Positions 46,475 to 58,662 are shown, numbered from the stretch's first letter. The stretch: 64,000 nucleotides of DNA from Linnemannia schmuckeri (GCA_029449235.1 JANATG010000001.1:3596001-3660000), one strand, 5' to 3'. Notes: a model not told the origin generated them from the sequence alone. Made by a program: numbers and translations.

Positions 46475-48734
46475 ATGACCCTGTCCAGACAAGCAGCCAC
46501 CCTCCTCTCCTCAGGCAGCAGGCGCGTACATGCTATCGCAAGCATGTCCCCTGCCACCGCTGTTGCTGCTGCTCCCGTCGCACCCTCACGACGCCTTCTC
46601 TCCTCCCTGCCAACAACCACCGCCAACACCATCAAGATCAACAACCAACTCACTCCTCTCTCCAAGGCATATTCTCGCTCCCTCTTCAGCTCATCCTCCA
46701 CCCTCCGTATGGCACACATGGTCGAGGGTTGTCCACCGCTCCGTCTCTTGCTTATCGGAAGTCCTGTAAGTTAGATCTCATGCAATATCTGACCAAACAA
46801 ACAAGCCGAGCTTGTTACAGTAATGTGTATGTGTCCAGAAAGAGAGGATCACGGGCCAACTCAACAATACAGAAAGGAAGATAAAAAGAGGATGGAAGTG
46901 GAAAGGTATCCTTCTACTTGTTTTCTTGCTCCCCTATCCGATAATCTCCTTTCCGGACAAATACTTTGTTGTACAAGGATTAGAGAAAATGATAAAAGGA
47001 AAAAAAAGGGAGCACTTGATTTTTTTATCCATCACCGTATACAGAAATTATTTCTTCATCTTCACAAGCTAATGTTTCCTCCCTTTTTTATCTGACAAAT
47101 AATGAATGACAATAGGGCGCCGGAAAGGGAACACAGTCGGGCAGGATTCAAAACAACTTTGAGGTCAGCACAATCTCGAGCGGGGATCTCCTTCGCAAAA
47201 ATATTGCCCAAGGAACGGAGATTGGCAAACGAGCCGCCAAGGAGATGAAGAACGGCGCCTTTGTCTCGGACGAGGTCATGGTCAAGCTTATTGATAGTGA
47301 ACTGGGAAAGCTTGGCGCGGAACAAGGATGGCTTCTTGATGGGTTCCCCAGGACAATGACTCAGGCGCAGACTCTTGATCATACTCTTGAAAGTCTGAAC
47401 CAACCTCTTAATCTTGTCATTCACCTTAATGTCCCCGAAGAAGTTATTCTCCAGCGCATCATGGGTAAGTTGCAGGAAGGGTTTATTCTTGATCGGAGGA
47501 AAAAAAAAAGAAAAAGAAAGAAAAAAGAAAAGGAGAAGAAAGAAGTAAATTAAGACAATCATAAATAGGGAAAGGCGCAAGAAGAGCGAGAACAATAAAA
47601 TACACAAGAGGGCTATACCTTTACTAACGCCTTCTCTCGCATAAAATAGATCGTTGGGTGCATATTCCTTCGGGCAGGGTGTACAACATGACATACAACC
47701 CTCCCAAGCGTGCTGGTGTGGATGATGTGACAGGCGAGCCTCTTGAGCGCCGACCCGATGACAATCCCGTAAGTCCGTGGGCGCGGAAAATAAGATAGCA
47801 ACAATACCAGGAATTTGGGGAAAGAAGACGGGAAGGAGGTGATCTCATTGGGCTCACTCTGGTTGGCTGGCTCAATTTTACTTGTAAACTGGGTATAGGA
47901 CAAAGGGCGCACATGCACATCCAACAAATAATGAGTCGACGATAACGCAACCCGACCGGACCAACAAGGGCAACAAAATGTATCACACCCAAAAGGAAAA
48001 CGGTCAGCGGACATATCTTTTTTTACTGGACAGCAGGAGTGCAGTAGAATGATCTCATCAGTCTCAGGAAACTCAAAGTGGCAAAAAGTCGGGATAAGCA
48101 TACTTTACTCTGCTGCTGCAGATTAGACCAAGGATTACAAGGGACAGCGGGATGAGGACTAAAGGCGGACATACCTCGCAGCATGCATCCTGACTGACAC
48201 TCACTACCATCAACAGCCCCAACATACAAATCGAGCTGTACAGAGATTCTACAGAGATTCCATGTCTCAGCTTGCGAGAGGAGTAGTAAAAACAAGAAGC
48301 ATAAGAAGGACAGGGACAAAGGCAGAGAGGCCGTTTCTGTTTTCGGACTTGTCAGGAACGCCCAAATTTTTCGCTTCCAATTTCACCCGAAGTGACCGAC
48401 AGTTTCCAACACTGTTGGATCGGCTCTCTTTCATTCACTCTTTCGCCTTTACCTATGGTCGGGCTGCCATTTAAACTTTCTGGTTGGGGAGTACTTGCGC
48501 TAACCATTTTATCTTCTAATTGTTGTCACATTATAGGAAACATTCAAGATTCGTCTTCAGAAGCATCATGAGCTGACAGAGCCCTTGTTGGATTACTACA
48601 AGAACAAGAACATCCTCGTCAGCCTTGCAGGAAACACCTCGGATGAAATATACCCCCAGATTCGCGATCTGCTTCAGACTCGATTCAAGCCCGAAGATTC
48701 TTCTTCCGAGATTGAAGGCCAAGGTCAAGCCTAG
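46475..48734 (+). CDS. Adenylate kinase, AK3-like mitochondrial type
   Basis: Four exons, 46475-46765, 47116-47464, 47650-47768 and 48537-48734, encode 318 aa. The first exon encodes an ~85-residue Ser/Arg/Ala-rich presequence resembling a mitochondrial transit peptide, then LRLLLIGSP. An intron splits the P-loop, and exon 2 starts GAGKGTQ. Downstream are STISSGDLLR (AMP site), GWLLDGFPRTMTQA, a long LID segment DRWVHIPSGRVYNMTYNPPK with DDVTGEPLERRPDDNP, and ILVSLAGNTSDEI. The LID lacks Cys ligands and resembles GTP:AMP phosphotransferase (AK3/Adk2). It balances nucleoside phosphates in the matrix. Intron 3 is 768 nt, unusually long here, and contains no supportable gene. Confidence 0.9.
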
Positions 48735-49889
48735 ATGTATCACATACTATCTAGGTGTGATGACGTGATGACAGGTCCCTTCCCCTAGGCGCTGTGCTGG
48801 ACCCGTCCGGACTGCACAGGATTGGATTCGGACTGGGCCTGTGACTTTCCTTCCTCGCTTTTTCTTTCACCCCTTGCGCAAAATTGCGACTGCATGCAAA
48901 CATGTCTACACCTGCATATACGCGTCAACAACTCCCCTCTCTTTTCTTTTCCTTTTTTTCACTTTTCATGTACATGTGTGTGCCCTTGTTCCATAAGTCT
49001 ACTTTGTCTTCCTTCTCACTGCGTCGTGTTCATTGCTCTATTTGGGCTTGATGTGAATATTTTGATTGTTTTGTTGGTCTGTTGGTTTATTTCCCCTCAA
49101 GGCTCAGGATTCAAATCCGTGAGCAGAACTCTGGCCAGAGATTGGATGAGGACGAGCGAGAGGAGACAATCCCAAAGCCTACTTTCAATGATTAATTCTC
49201 GCTTTTTTATTTTTTTTTCTGTTCGTTACGCCGAACATACGTGTTTTCTTAATTTTTTTTTGTCGCTAGATCTCTTTTTTTGTACTTTTACATGAATAAA
49301 AGAACAGTAAAAACCTTGCGCGAGGTTCGTGTTGGTACTTGTCCATACAAAATAACAAGCAAGGGAGGATAGTGAGTAAATAAGAGTTGCAAGGCATGAA
49401 AGGATGTTTGAGTGTGTGAAAGAAACTTGCCTTCCAAAAAGGGAAGGGTTTCCACATACTGCAACTGCGGGAAAAAGGGTGTGTGAATCATGAGACACCA
49501 ACAAATCAATGTTGGAGGGCTGTGAGTGGATTATTTGGCTCATCAAACGGCGTCCCCTGTTTGGTGGATGAATGAGCAGGGGGCATTACGCTTTTTTCTT
49601 CATGAACTCCACCCTTGTATCTCTCGCTTCATTGACTAATTGGTATTAGACATGAAGCACCCTTATCCATGGGAATAAAAGAGAGGACCCTTGTGGTCAC
49701 TAACAACGTGTCTCTTGGGCTTCGATCTGAACTTCATTTTTTCGTTTCTTTATCTGCTGTTTTTTTTCTTCCTTTCTTTTTTCTTTTTTCTTTTCTCTTT
49801 TCTCTTTTCTCTTTTCTCCTTTTCGTGATCCTTACAATCCCTTCTTCCTACCACCCCTTTCAACCCAACTCAACCCCTTTTTATCCCTA
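48735..49889. promoter_or_regulatory. Spacer and leader of bleomycin hydrolase gene
   Basis: About 1.15 kb without a supportable gene. The upstream 150 bases of the next gene are strongly pyrimidine-rich and include a (TTTTCTC)n-type repeat at about 49790-49819. Confidence 0.5.
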
Positions 49890-52011
49890 ATGGGCTGCGT
49901 CCACTCCAAGAATATTGAGCCCGTCAACCACGTTGTCTCCCGTCGCCTTAACAACAATAATAACGAAAAGACTTCCTCCTCCTCCTCTTCATCGTCTTTC
50001 AACTCTCTTCCCGCCTACGACCAAGACATGAAGCTCAACTTCCACCCCGCTGACCCCTCGCCCGTCCTGACCGAGCCCCATGGTATCAACCATCCCGAGG
50101 CTGCTCTCCACCAGGAGTGGGTCCACCAGCTCAGGTACTTAGGAAGTGTTTTTTTTTTTTTTTTTTCCTTTTTAGATGTCTACTTTTCAGATGTCAGCCA
50201 GGGAAGACTGATCCTTGTTGTGTCTGATATACATCAATTCTCTCTCTCAACTTCAAATAACTCATGCTTTCATTTCAAACCAACCCAACACCTAATAGCA
50301 ATGCCTTCAACGCGGATCCCAAGAACAGAATGGTCCAGAACGCGGCCCACTCGCTCGATTTCACGACCCTGATCACCAACCGCGAGGTCATGATTGGTGA
50401 CAACCATGTCTTCAACACCAAAATTCCAATCGAGTCCATGGTCACCAACCAGAAATCCTCGGGTCGCTGCTGGATCTTTGCGGCGCTTAATGTGTTCCGT
50501 ATTGAGGTTATGAAAAAGTATAACTTGGAGGAGTTTGAGCTTTCGCAGGGATACTTGTTCTTCTGGGATAAGTTTGAAAAGTCCAACTGTAAGCTTGTTT
50601 TTTTATTGTTTTGTTGTCGATTGGTCGGTTTTTGTTTTATTGGGAGATGGGACACCTTGTGACCTTAAACGAAAATATATGAGGAAGATTACTCGACCAT
50701 CAACAAAAAAAAAAAAAAAAGATGCAACTAACGCCGAAGGTGGCTTTCTATCTCTCAAATCTCTCAATTGAACATAATTAGGGTTCTTGGAGTGTATGAT
50801 CGACTTGCGCGACAGGGATGTGAACGACCGCGTGGTCCAACACCTCCTCAAAGAACCCGTCAATGACGGTGGACAGTGGGACATGCTCGTCAATCTCGTC
50901 GAGCGCTACGGAGTCGTTCCCAAAGCCCTCTACCCCGAATCCTTCTCTTCCTCATCCTCGGGCAAGCTCAACAGCTTGGTGATTTCGAAATTGCGTGATC
51001 ACGCTGTGGTGTTGCGTCGTATGGCTGCTCTTGGTAGGTCAGTCGAGGAGTTGAGGGCTGAGAAGGACAAATGCTTGAAGGAGATCTACAACATCCTTGC
51101 GATTACGTTGGGTGAGCCTCCTAAGAAGCCGTTTACTTGGTCGTTCAGGAATAAGGATAAGAAGTACTTTGAGTTCCAGAACGTTACTCCTCAGTCCTAC
51201 TTCCATGACCACGTCGGATACCCTGTAAGTTTTAGCCTCGCCTATTGCTTCAACTGTTCTTCGTGTTCCGATGCTCGTTCACTCAACTAACAGCTGTAAT
51301 GTATCTCATTTGTGATGGATATGGATTCATAGGTCACGGACACGATCTCGATTGTGAACGACCCTCGTAACAAGACGATGGCACTCTACACTGTCCAATA
51401 CCTCGGAAACATCTCTGGAGGACACCCCATTCGTTACGTCAATGCTCCCATCGAGGACCTCAAGGCCCTTGCCATCAAAAAGCTCTCTTCCGGCAAGCCC
51501 GTGCGTCTCAATTCTTTTTCTCTTTTCTTTCATCCTTTTACATTTTTCATCGCTTAATACTTTTGTTCATTTTCTCTATCTAATACGTCCCTCTCTGTTA
51601 CTTTCAATTACCACTTAGGTGTGGTTTGGCGCGGATGTGGGCAAGTATTTGCAGCGGGACGCAGGTATTCTGGACCCTAAGGTGTTCCAGTACGACCTGG
51701 CCTTCAACGTCAGTTTCAACATGACCAAGGCCGAGAGATTGATCCACGGGGAGTCCTTGATGACCCACGCCATGGTTTTTACGGGTGTTCATCTGGACGA
51801 GCATGGCAAACCCGTCCGTTGGCGCGTCGAAAACAGCTGGGGAGACGTTGGTGGTGACAAGGGATACTTGACGATGAGCGATGCGTGGTTCTCTGAGTTT
51901 GTGTACCAGGTTGTGTTGGAGAAGGCGATTACTCCCAAGAAGTATCTTGATGTCTTGGAGCAGGAGGTTCATGTCCTCCCTGCCTATGATCCCATGGGAG
52001 CTCTTGCTTAA
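49890..52011 (+). CDS. BLH1: Bleomycin hydrolase with N-terminal acylation signal
   Basis: Five exons: 49890-50134, 50299-50588, 50782-51224, 51333-51500 and 51619-52011, phase-consistent, 512 aa. A papain-like C1B aminopeptidase that forms hexamers in other organisms. The catalytic triad is visible: C139 in SSGRCWIFAALN, H432 in MTHAMVFTGV and N454 in VENSWG. The C-terminus DPMGALA matches the family, whose last residues sit in the active site and set aminopeptidase specificity. Unusual: the protein begins MGCVHSKN, a near-ideal N-myristoylation signal with a palmitoylatable Cys3 as in Src-family kinases, followed by an Asn/Ser-rich linker (residues 18-38) before the conserved body. Membrane attachment is therefore predicted. 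The symbol is by analogy with yeast. Confidence 0.93.
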
Positions 52012-52674
52012 GCGGGGATGGTTGAAGGTTGCTCAAAATACCATTGTAAATAAACATGAATATTTTCCTTAGCAACGTGTGCTGCCATGGTGTGTATGTA
52101 GAACGCAGGGTAGAGTGGATAGGAATAGGGTGACAGCTCTGGCTAGTTGATTGCGGTTGCTGAATAAGTGGTAGAATGCTGTACGTTAATCGGCAGCAGT
52201 AGTGACAACTGACCGTGTAAAATGTATGCGTGTTATGTGCAATAGGAGCGTCGTCTGCACCTGGGCCAGAACTCTCTTTCTCCCTACATGTCCTCTTTCT
52301 GACAGAGTGCACTAACGGCGCGAAAAAAGAATTCCGCGGATGCGAGGGCTAGGTGCTCACAAACAAGCATACACACACAGAGTTCAGTTCACAGGCAAAC
52401 AAGTCCACGTTCTTCTCTTTAGTCGGAGGGTAGATAGGTAGGTTAAGAGTGACGACCCGTCATCGATGTTTCCAGTCCATCCAATGAATCGAAATTCCTT
52501 TTCTTCTTTTTTTCCCTTCTTTTCTGTCTTCTTGTTTTCTTTCTTTTTTTTTTTTTTTTTTTTCTTTCTCCTTTTTCTTCTTAATCCCTCAAAACACATT
52601 CCCCTTTTTTACATCACCAACACCAACACCAACACCACTACCAACACCACCGCCAACAACAACCCACAAACATC
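52012..52674. promoter_or_regulatory. Spacer and leader of NCS-1 gene
   Basis: Non-coding between two plus-strand genes. It contains a T run near 52544-52563 and a (CACCAA)n-like stretch (about 52614-52665) just before the start. Confidence 0.5.
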
Positions 52675-54590
52675 ATGGGAAAATCGCAGAGCAAACTGTC
52701 CGCTGAGCAGCTCAAGGAACTCCAGCAATGCACCCACTGTAACGTGCTTTTTCTTCATTTGTTTTTAAGCGTCACTCCTCGCTCTCACTCGCGTCTAATG
52801 CCAAAGCTCCATGAGCTTACTTCGTCGATTCTGAACACTTGATGTCGTTTCTCACACTACTCTTCTTTTCTCTCTCCCTTAACCGTCCCAACTTCAAATA
52901 ATAGTCGAGAAGAAGGAGCTTCAACAATGGTAAAAAAAAAATAGCTCTTTGACCTTGTCTACTCATGCTCTTCCCCACTCCCCTCCTCCTCCTGCGTCGT
53001 GAGCAGCTCCCTTTTCAGGAATACTACAAACTCGTCTTCCCTCTCCTCTTCCTCCACCTCCCTTCGTCAACCCATTATCCCTGGCAAGTCGACTAGCTGA
53101 CTGACGACAGACACGACGGTGCACAATCGGTTCTGACACTCAAGGTGGAGGAGGTAGAAGGCGAACTAATGTTTGTTTACGCTTTGGGCGTCAGTATGAC
53201 CGCACGTGCAGGTCCAGGGTCTGGGAGGGAAATACGAGAGAAGAAGAGAGAGAATACTCCGATGGAAAGGAAAGAAAAGATGAATAGGGGGGACAACACC
53301 AGAAAACGATACCAGGAAAACACACAACAAGAAGGAAGTCTAAAGGGTTTAGCTTCGCTTGATCGTGCTTTGTGCTTTGTGCTTGCCTTTTCACGCAACA
53401 CGGCACGGCCTGTCTCTGTTTTACTTTTTGTATTTGCTGCCTTGGCTGGCTGGTTGAGGACCAGACTGGCGCTTCGACAGGAGGAAGGAGAATATTGATT
53501 GCCTAAGCTGAGGAGGTCATTCGCACCGCCCTTTTGTTTTGATTTGCCTTTTGCGCTTCTGTCCCCAGTTACCGGCCCTGCAACCACGTCATGGCGACAA
53601 AAACACGGCACGTTAACAGGACACAACCATAACACGGACAACATCAGTAGAACGACAGCAGGAAATAATCTACGACACGGCACCAATGACCACCAAAAGA
53701 AAAAACAATCCACATAGGTGGGCATCCTCAGAAAGAATGAAAGCAAAACTTTCTCATTCTCTCGACGTTCCCCAACCTTGACTTTCGCTTGTGTTTGCGC
53801 CCTCCCACACTGCCACATCAGTCATACCCATGGTCTCTTTCATCTTTCTTATATTTATATTTTTTAACCCTAACATGTTTTCGACTTTCTCTTTTCAATC
53901 GGCAATAGGTACAAGGGTTTTATCAAGGATTGCCCTAGTGGAGAATTGGACAAGCCTGAATTCCAAAAGATCTACAAGCAGTTCTTCCCTTTCGGTGACC
54001 CATCCAAGTTCGCGGATTATGTGTTCAATGTCTTTGACTCGAATAAGAACGGCCGCATCGAGTTTAAGGAGTTCATCGTCGCTCTCTCTGTCACCTCACG
54101 TGGCAACTTGGAGGACAAGCTGCAATGTAAGAACATAAGGGAGATTTCAGGGGAAAGGGGGCGAATGAAACGCAACAAATGCCTTGCTATCGACACCAAC
54201 AACAACTACAGCAACAATATCATCAACCACAGAATATCGATCCTTGACGACCAGGATGACTATGTGGACCTTTTAATTTTTGTCTACGAAAAACTAACAT
54301 TGTTCGCTTTTTTATGTGTTCTAGGGGCGTTCCAACTGTATGATATCGACAACAACAACAGCATTTCGTACGATGAGATGTTGAAGATTGTGGATGCAAT
54401 CTACAAGATGGTCGGAACAATGGTCAAGCTGCCCCCAGATGAGGATACCCCTGAGAAGCGTGTCTCTAAGATCTTTTCGCTCATGGACAAGGACCAAAAC
54501 GGCCAGCTGAGCTTTGAGGAATTCAAGGAGGGCTCGATGAAGGACCCCACCATCGTTCAAGCCTTGTCCCTTTACGACGGACTCGTTTAA
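52675..54590 (+). CDS. NCS1: Neuronal calcium sensor 1 / frequenin
   Basis: Four exons: 52675-52738, 52905-52929 (25 nt), 53909-54126 and 54325-54590, giving exactly 190 aa, the standard NCS-1 length. The N-terminus MGKSQSKLS is the N-myristoylation signal. EF-hand 1 is degenerate (CPSGELDKPEF). EF-hands 2-4 have complete loops: DSNKNGRIEFKE, DIDNNNSISYDE and DKDQNGQLSFEE. WYKGFIKDCPSG and FKEFIVALSVTSRG are diagnostic of the family. In fungi NCS-1 activates phosphatidylinositol 4-kinase (Pik1) at the Golgi/plasma membrane and takes part in calcium signalling. Intron 2 is 979 nt, the longest in this gene, and holds no supported gene. Confidence 0.95.
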
Positions 54591-55829
54591 ATAGACATGG
54601 GCTATCGCATCTGGCTGGAAAATGCAAGGAGTGGAGAGACAGAGATATCCAACAAATCGATCAACAACACTATGGTTTTGTAGGTTTTTTAGCTAGTTTT
54701 TTAATTTGAATACATCACACATACGAAATGAAAGGGAAAAAAACTACAATGCTTGCATGGTCCAATTTCTTATCTATCAGAGAAACGAGTATGGGGATTA
54801 GAAAAAACATGTGGCTTCGTTGGCGAGCGAGACTGCAAGCCTCGTTCTCTGTAGTACTATTTTTCATGGACTTTTAATGTGTGACATTTTTTTTTTCTTT
54901 AGAGTTGAGGGCGCAATGCTCCTATGTTCGAATTGAAATAAAAAAAAAGGGCATTGCGGACTTAAAAAATATAAACCGCCGTGCCAATGCCATTCCTCTC
55001 CTTACTTTGTTTGCTCTTCGCTTCTTTTGTTTCCTCAACCATCACCAACAAGACACGTTTGCACCATGGACGCACAGGAGTAGGAAACAACACGGCCTCC
55101 GTCGAGCTAGCTCCTGAATCCCTCAATCCCCAATCGTAGTCGACACAGGCTTATATTTGAGACAGGAAACTATTCGAGCTCGACAATGGATAAACACGAC
55201 AAATAAAAAGTTTCATTCGTCATTCCTCTCATCAAGCAGCGCACGGACGAGGGCAAGACGTGAGTGACAGCAAACTCTCTCCCTCTGCTTACAAGGGTGG
55301 CTGAAACGGTGGTGCAGATCTGGAGCAATCGGATCTCAACCTGTTGAGGTTAGGTGCTGCACATAAGCAGCTTCCTTTTTTATTGACGACGAAAAGACTC
55401 ATGTGACCTTGACAGACCATATATAAAAAAAAAAGATATGTCGAGGGCACTCAAATAAAAATCATTTTGTTATTCTTTTTGTTCCTACCTTTTGCAAACC
55501 AACAAAGGTTTTAGCCTCTCCCGGTGGATGATCGACTTCACTGGATGAGAGGTGAAAGGTGACAACCTCGAAAAATATTGCAGTATCCGGAATCTGGAAG
55601 CTAATTGAATGACCTTCCTTGGATACTGGTAAGTAAATGGAACAAAAGAAGCATGGAACATGATCTGATAAGATATGATGAGAGACTGATTGGTTGTGGT
55701 TATCTTTGGAACTTTTGACAACCAGGCAAAGTCTATTTGCTGTTTTATTATTTAAGATCTGATATCGTGGGCCAAGATGATGTCCATTTGAATCGACGCA
55801 CCTGTCAAACTTTTTTTTTTTTTTTTTCA
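54591..55829. other. Gene-poor interval
   Basis: Downstream of NCS-1. A/T-rich with short A and T runs. Open frames at 55462-55866 (minus) and others show no domain pattern. Nothing supported. Confidence 0.5.
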
Positions 55830-56390
55830 AGGCTTTCAAAACGGCGACGTCCAACATCCCTCTCATGCCTTCAGGACTCTGCGCAATCTCAAGAAGCTTA
55901 CTTTCAGGATTATGATTGAGAACGAGACTCTCCTAGAGATCCAGCTGTCAGAGATCGCATCTCTACTCTCGAACATGGACAGGTTGTCCATAACAGGAGA
56001 TTGACTCGCTTTGACATCACTACGACAGGAGAGGTCTGAAAAGCGAAAGAGCTGGAGTTGCAGGCAAATGAATCACCACTGTTGATCAATGTGACAATCT
56101 CACAAACCTAAAGATCTCGGACGCACATATACAAGAATCCATCTCGATCTCTCCCACCCCCTTCAACAGTGCAGCAAGCTGTAAGCCCTCACGATCTGGA
56201 GCGCAGCCACGGTCCCCAACTTCCAAGATAGTATACCAACGCTCAAGAACCTGTGGATTCCTCACGTGTCGAATTCGTAGCGTCGATCAAGTGCAATGTT
56301 TCAACACTCAAGCCATGGATTTGCATACACATCCAGAAGTTCGATATCCGAATGCCGCTGCTGGATCATCCATTCAACTCGATTTTTTAT
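55830..56390 (+). pseudogene. Degraded LRR-type coding remnant
   Basis: Read in several frames, this stretch gives LRR-like phrases: LRNLKKLTFRIMIENETLLEIQLSEIASLLSNMDRLSITGD followed by a stop, then CDNLTNLKISDAHIQESI and later TVPNFQDSIPTLKNLWIPHV in another frame. Spacing and vocabulary (N-L-xx-L-x-I) resemble the LRR half of fungal F-box proteins like those at the left end. There is no F-box, no start and several frame changes. It is a fossil of an F-box/LRR gene by inference. Confidence 0.5.
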
Positions 56391-58476
56391 TTCTTTGTAA
56401 GTAAAAGCCAGCTATGTATTTATCAAATTTTTTGTGAGAAAGGCAAAAAGTAAACATTCAAAGCGCGCCACCTAACTCATGTACAGTGGCGTTGCAAAAA
56501 GAATTTGCTTTTTATTTTTTTATTTTTGGCTTTCTTCTGGTGTAAACAGGGGTAAGAAGAACTGTGAATGAAAAGACAACGCCGAAAGGATAGCTCGTGA
56601 GACTTTCTGGGGCCCTCCTAGGGTGTAAAGAAGCCCTATTCTTTATTTTCCACGCCTTTCAAGGCAGGAAGAGCCAGTTTTTTCTCTGGTTCCCGTTGAG
56701 ATTCTTCGTAAATAAAGGGAATCCATTTTATCGCTTGAGGCCAAAAAATTCTTGCTCACTTTTTCGCAAATTCCTTTTGCGTAGGCGCTGGACATCCTAC
56801 TGTTGTTTGTGCAAGGGCCAAAGTCCAGATCTCTTTTCGTGTGTCTCTTGTGTCCCTTGTATTTGTAACTTAGATTACACCCGGACATTACGTTCTGTGG
56901 TATTTCGCCAGAAAAACGTTTTCTGGCAAGCCATGGTGATCTTTATCTAATATACACAGTGGCTATTTGAAACGCAACGCGACTTTTTTTTTTTTGCGTA
57001 GATATCCCCGCCATCAGTGAGTCGAAACACTCCCTTTCTGTGTCCATCACCAAGGACTCCAAGAACATAAAACGGCATTAGACGAAAGGCGCACTCCTCG
57101 AAACGATAGCAAGTAATATTATCGAAATCGATTCATTTTGAGTCGCGACAACCGACTCCCACCTAAGGGGAGGCGTATCTAATACATTCAAGGGGGTTAC
57201 CGTGTGTGTTTTTCGTTGTCGTTATTGTATGGAGGAGACAATTGGTGGTGGAGGAAAGATAGTGAGAAGGAATGGTGTTTGTCGATGATAGGTTACCAAC
57301 TTGAGGGGTATTGTGAGGTGAAATGGGTTTGACGGTATATATTATTTTGAATATTCGAGATGTAAATGTGGTCGCATTCTAATTCACATGGTGTAGATTA
57401 TGTTCGTATTTTACACGGCTTTTTTGCTATCGTATTTCCCCTTCTCCTATCAGATCTTGCCTGCAGATTTTGTTTCACATCTTTGCTGTGTTTATGGTGT
57501 TTAGCGTGTATGTGAAGTCTTCGTTCTAATAAAGGCACCGTCGCAAGCTCGCCCATTTCAGACACGGAAATCAACAACATCATCCGAACGCTGAAACGTT
57601 TGGTAGGCGACAGTTCTCACAACAGCCAGTTTTAGGCGAGTTCTATAGAGTACGGAACGTGACTCTGGACGAATTCAGGAGTTCCGGAAGGCACTAAAAC
57701 ATGTTGTGCGTGTTGGTATGGCCATTTTACCCAATGAGTTTGATAGGGACGTCACCAATGGACACGAATAAACTATAGCCTTTTCACTTTTTTTCTTGGA
57801 CGTGTTGCAGGTTCGCGTCATGCTGCGTTTGGCGCGTCTAAGCCACCACTTAGATACTCTTGCTAGGATCTCGTAGGAGGTCGTGCTCACATACGGCGCC
57901 GACCTCCATCAATCTTAGGTAGTTATCATCGCTCTCAAGTAGCTACCATCGCTCTCAGTCCATTCCTGACCCTCTATAGATATGACACTTAGCACAGACG
58001 ATCTCTCCCCCAACTCCCGATCCCCTATAAGATAGCTAGCTTAGCCCTAGACAGTTCCTCACTTCTTTTGTTCCTTTTCTCTCATAGAGTTGTCTTCATC
58101 ATATCTGTCTCCTTTTGAAATGTCCTTCCTGTATTGGATGTTCATCTTTCTCTGTATTATCTTCACACTCGTCCTTCTCGGACTCTACCTCAACTCCATT
58201 TCCCCTCTTTGTTTCGTCACTCTGCCCCTTAACAGTCCTCCCCCAGCCTTCTCATTCCAACAGTCTGTGGTGATTTTGAGTGGCTTAGTTTCTGATGGCC
58301 ATTTTGACTATTTTACGCGTTTGCCTGCGAGTGTCTGGAAAAGCACCTTCTTCCACGATACGAGCAGGTCTTGGGAGTCACTGTTTTTTTATTTCGATAT
58401 TGAGAAGGGACACACAACACACACACATGTACATACATACACATCCTTTTTTCCTCGTTTGCCTGCTATCTGAGTT
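56391..58476. other. Repeat-like, gene-poor interval
   Basis: About 2.1 kb with no supported gene. It contains a candidate small inverted-repeat element (about 56485-56982), short minus-strand frames at 57398-57583 and 57675-57890 with basic, transposon-like composition, and repeated phrases around 57910-57960 (GCTCTCA..TAGCTACCATCGCTCTC). A plus-strand frame from 58121 begins with a hydrophobic helix (FLYWMFIFLCIIFTLVLLGLYL) but quickly loses protein-like character. Confidence 0.45.
56485..56982. mobile_element. Candidate MITE with short inverted termini
   Basis: The left end reads AGTGGCGTTGC. The right end, reverse complemented, reads AGTCGCGTTGC: ten of eleven bases agree. The enclosed ~500 bases are A/T-rich with no coherent reading frame. 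The left end is preceded by TAC. A clean TA target-site duplication is not visible at the right, where a poly-T run begins, so this is only a candidate. Confidence 0.3.
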
Positions 58477-58662
58477 ATGCCCGTCGATCCTGGAGACACA
58501 CCTTTGAATACAGGGGTTGTGAACTCCACTTTCCCTTCTGCCTCTTCCTCGACTAGTGACCCTGTCACACCCGGCACTGCCGCCAACGACTCGGCCAACC
58601 AAGGGCAACTCCCCTCAAGACCCCCACAAGTCAGTCGTCACGTGCATCATGTAGATTCGTGA
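58477..58662 (+). CDS. Short Ser/Thr/Pro-rich ORF, possible exon
   Basis: Sixty-one codons, PVDPGDTPLNTGVVNSTFPS onward, with a low-complexity but protein-like Ser/Thr/Pro/Asp composition and a GC content above the flanks. It could be a small hypothetical protein or the last exon of a gene whose first exon encodes the hydrophobic helix at 58121. A YAG-like acceptor lies just before it (CTGAG at about 58475). No domain is recognised. Confidence 0.25.
   Translation: MPVDPGDTPLNTGVVNSTFPSASSSTSDPVTPGTAANDSANQGQLPSRPPQVSRHVHHVDS

Noticed and set aside
57398..57890. Minus-strand basic open frames as genes
   Set aside because: Short (61 and 71 codons), no start or splice context. The Lys/His/Arg-rich composition hints at transposon debris but no family can be named.
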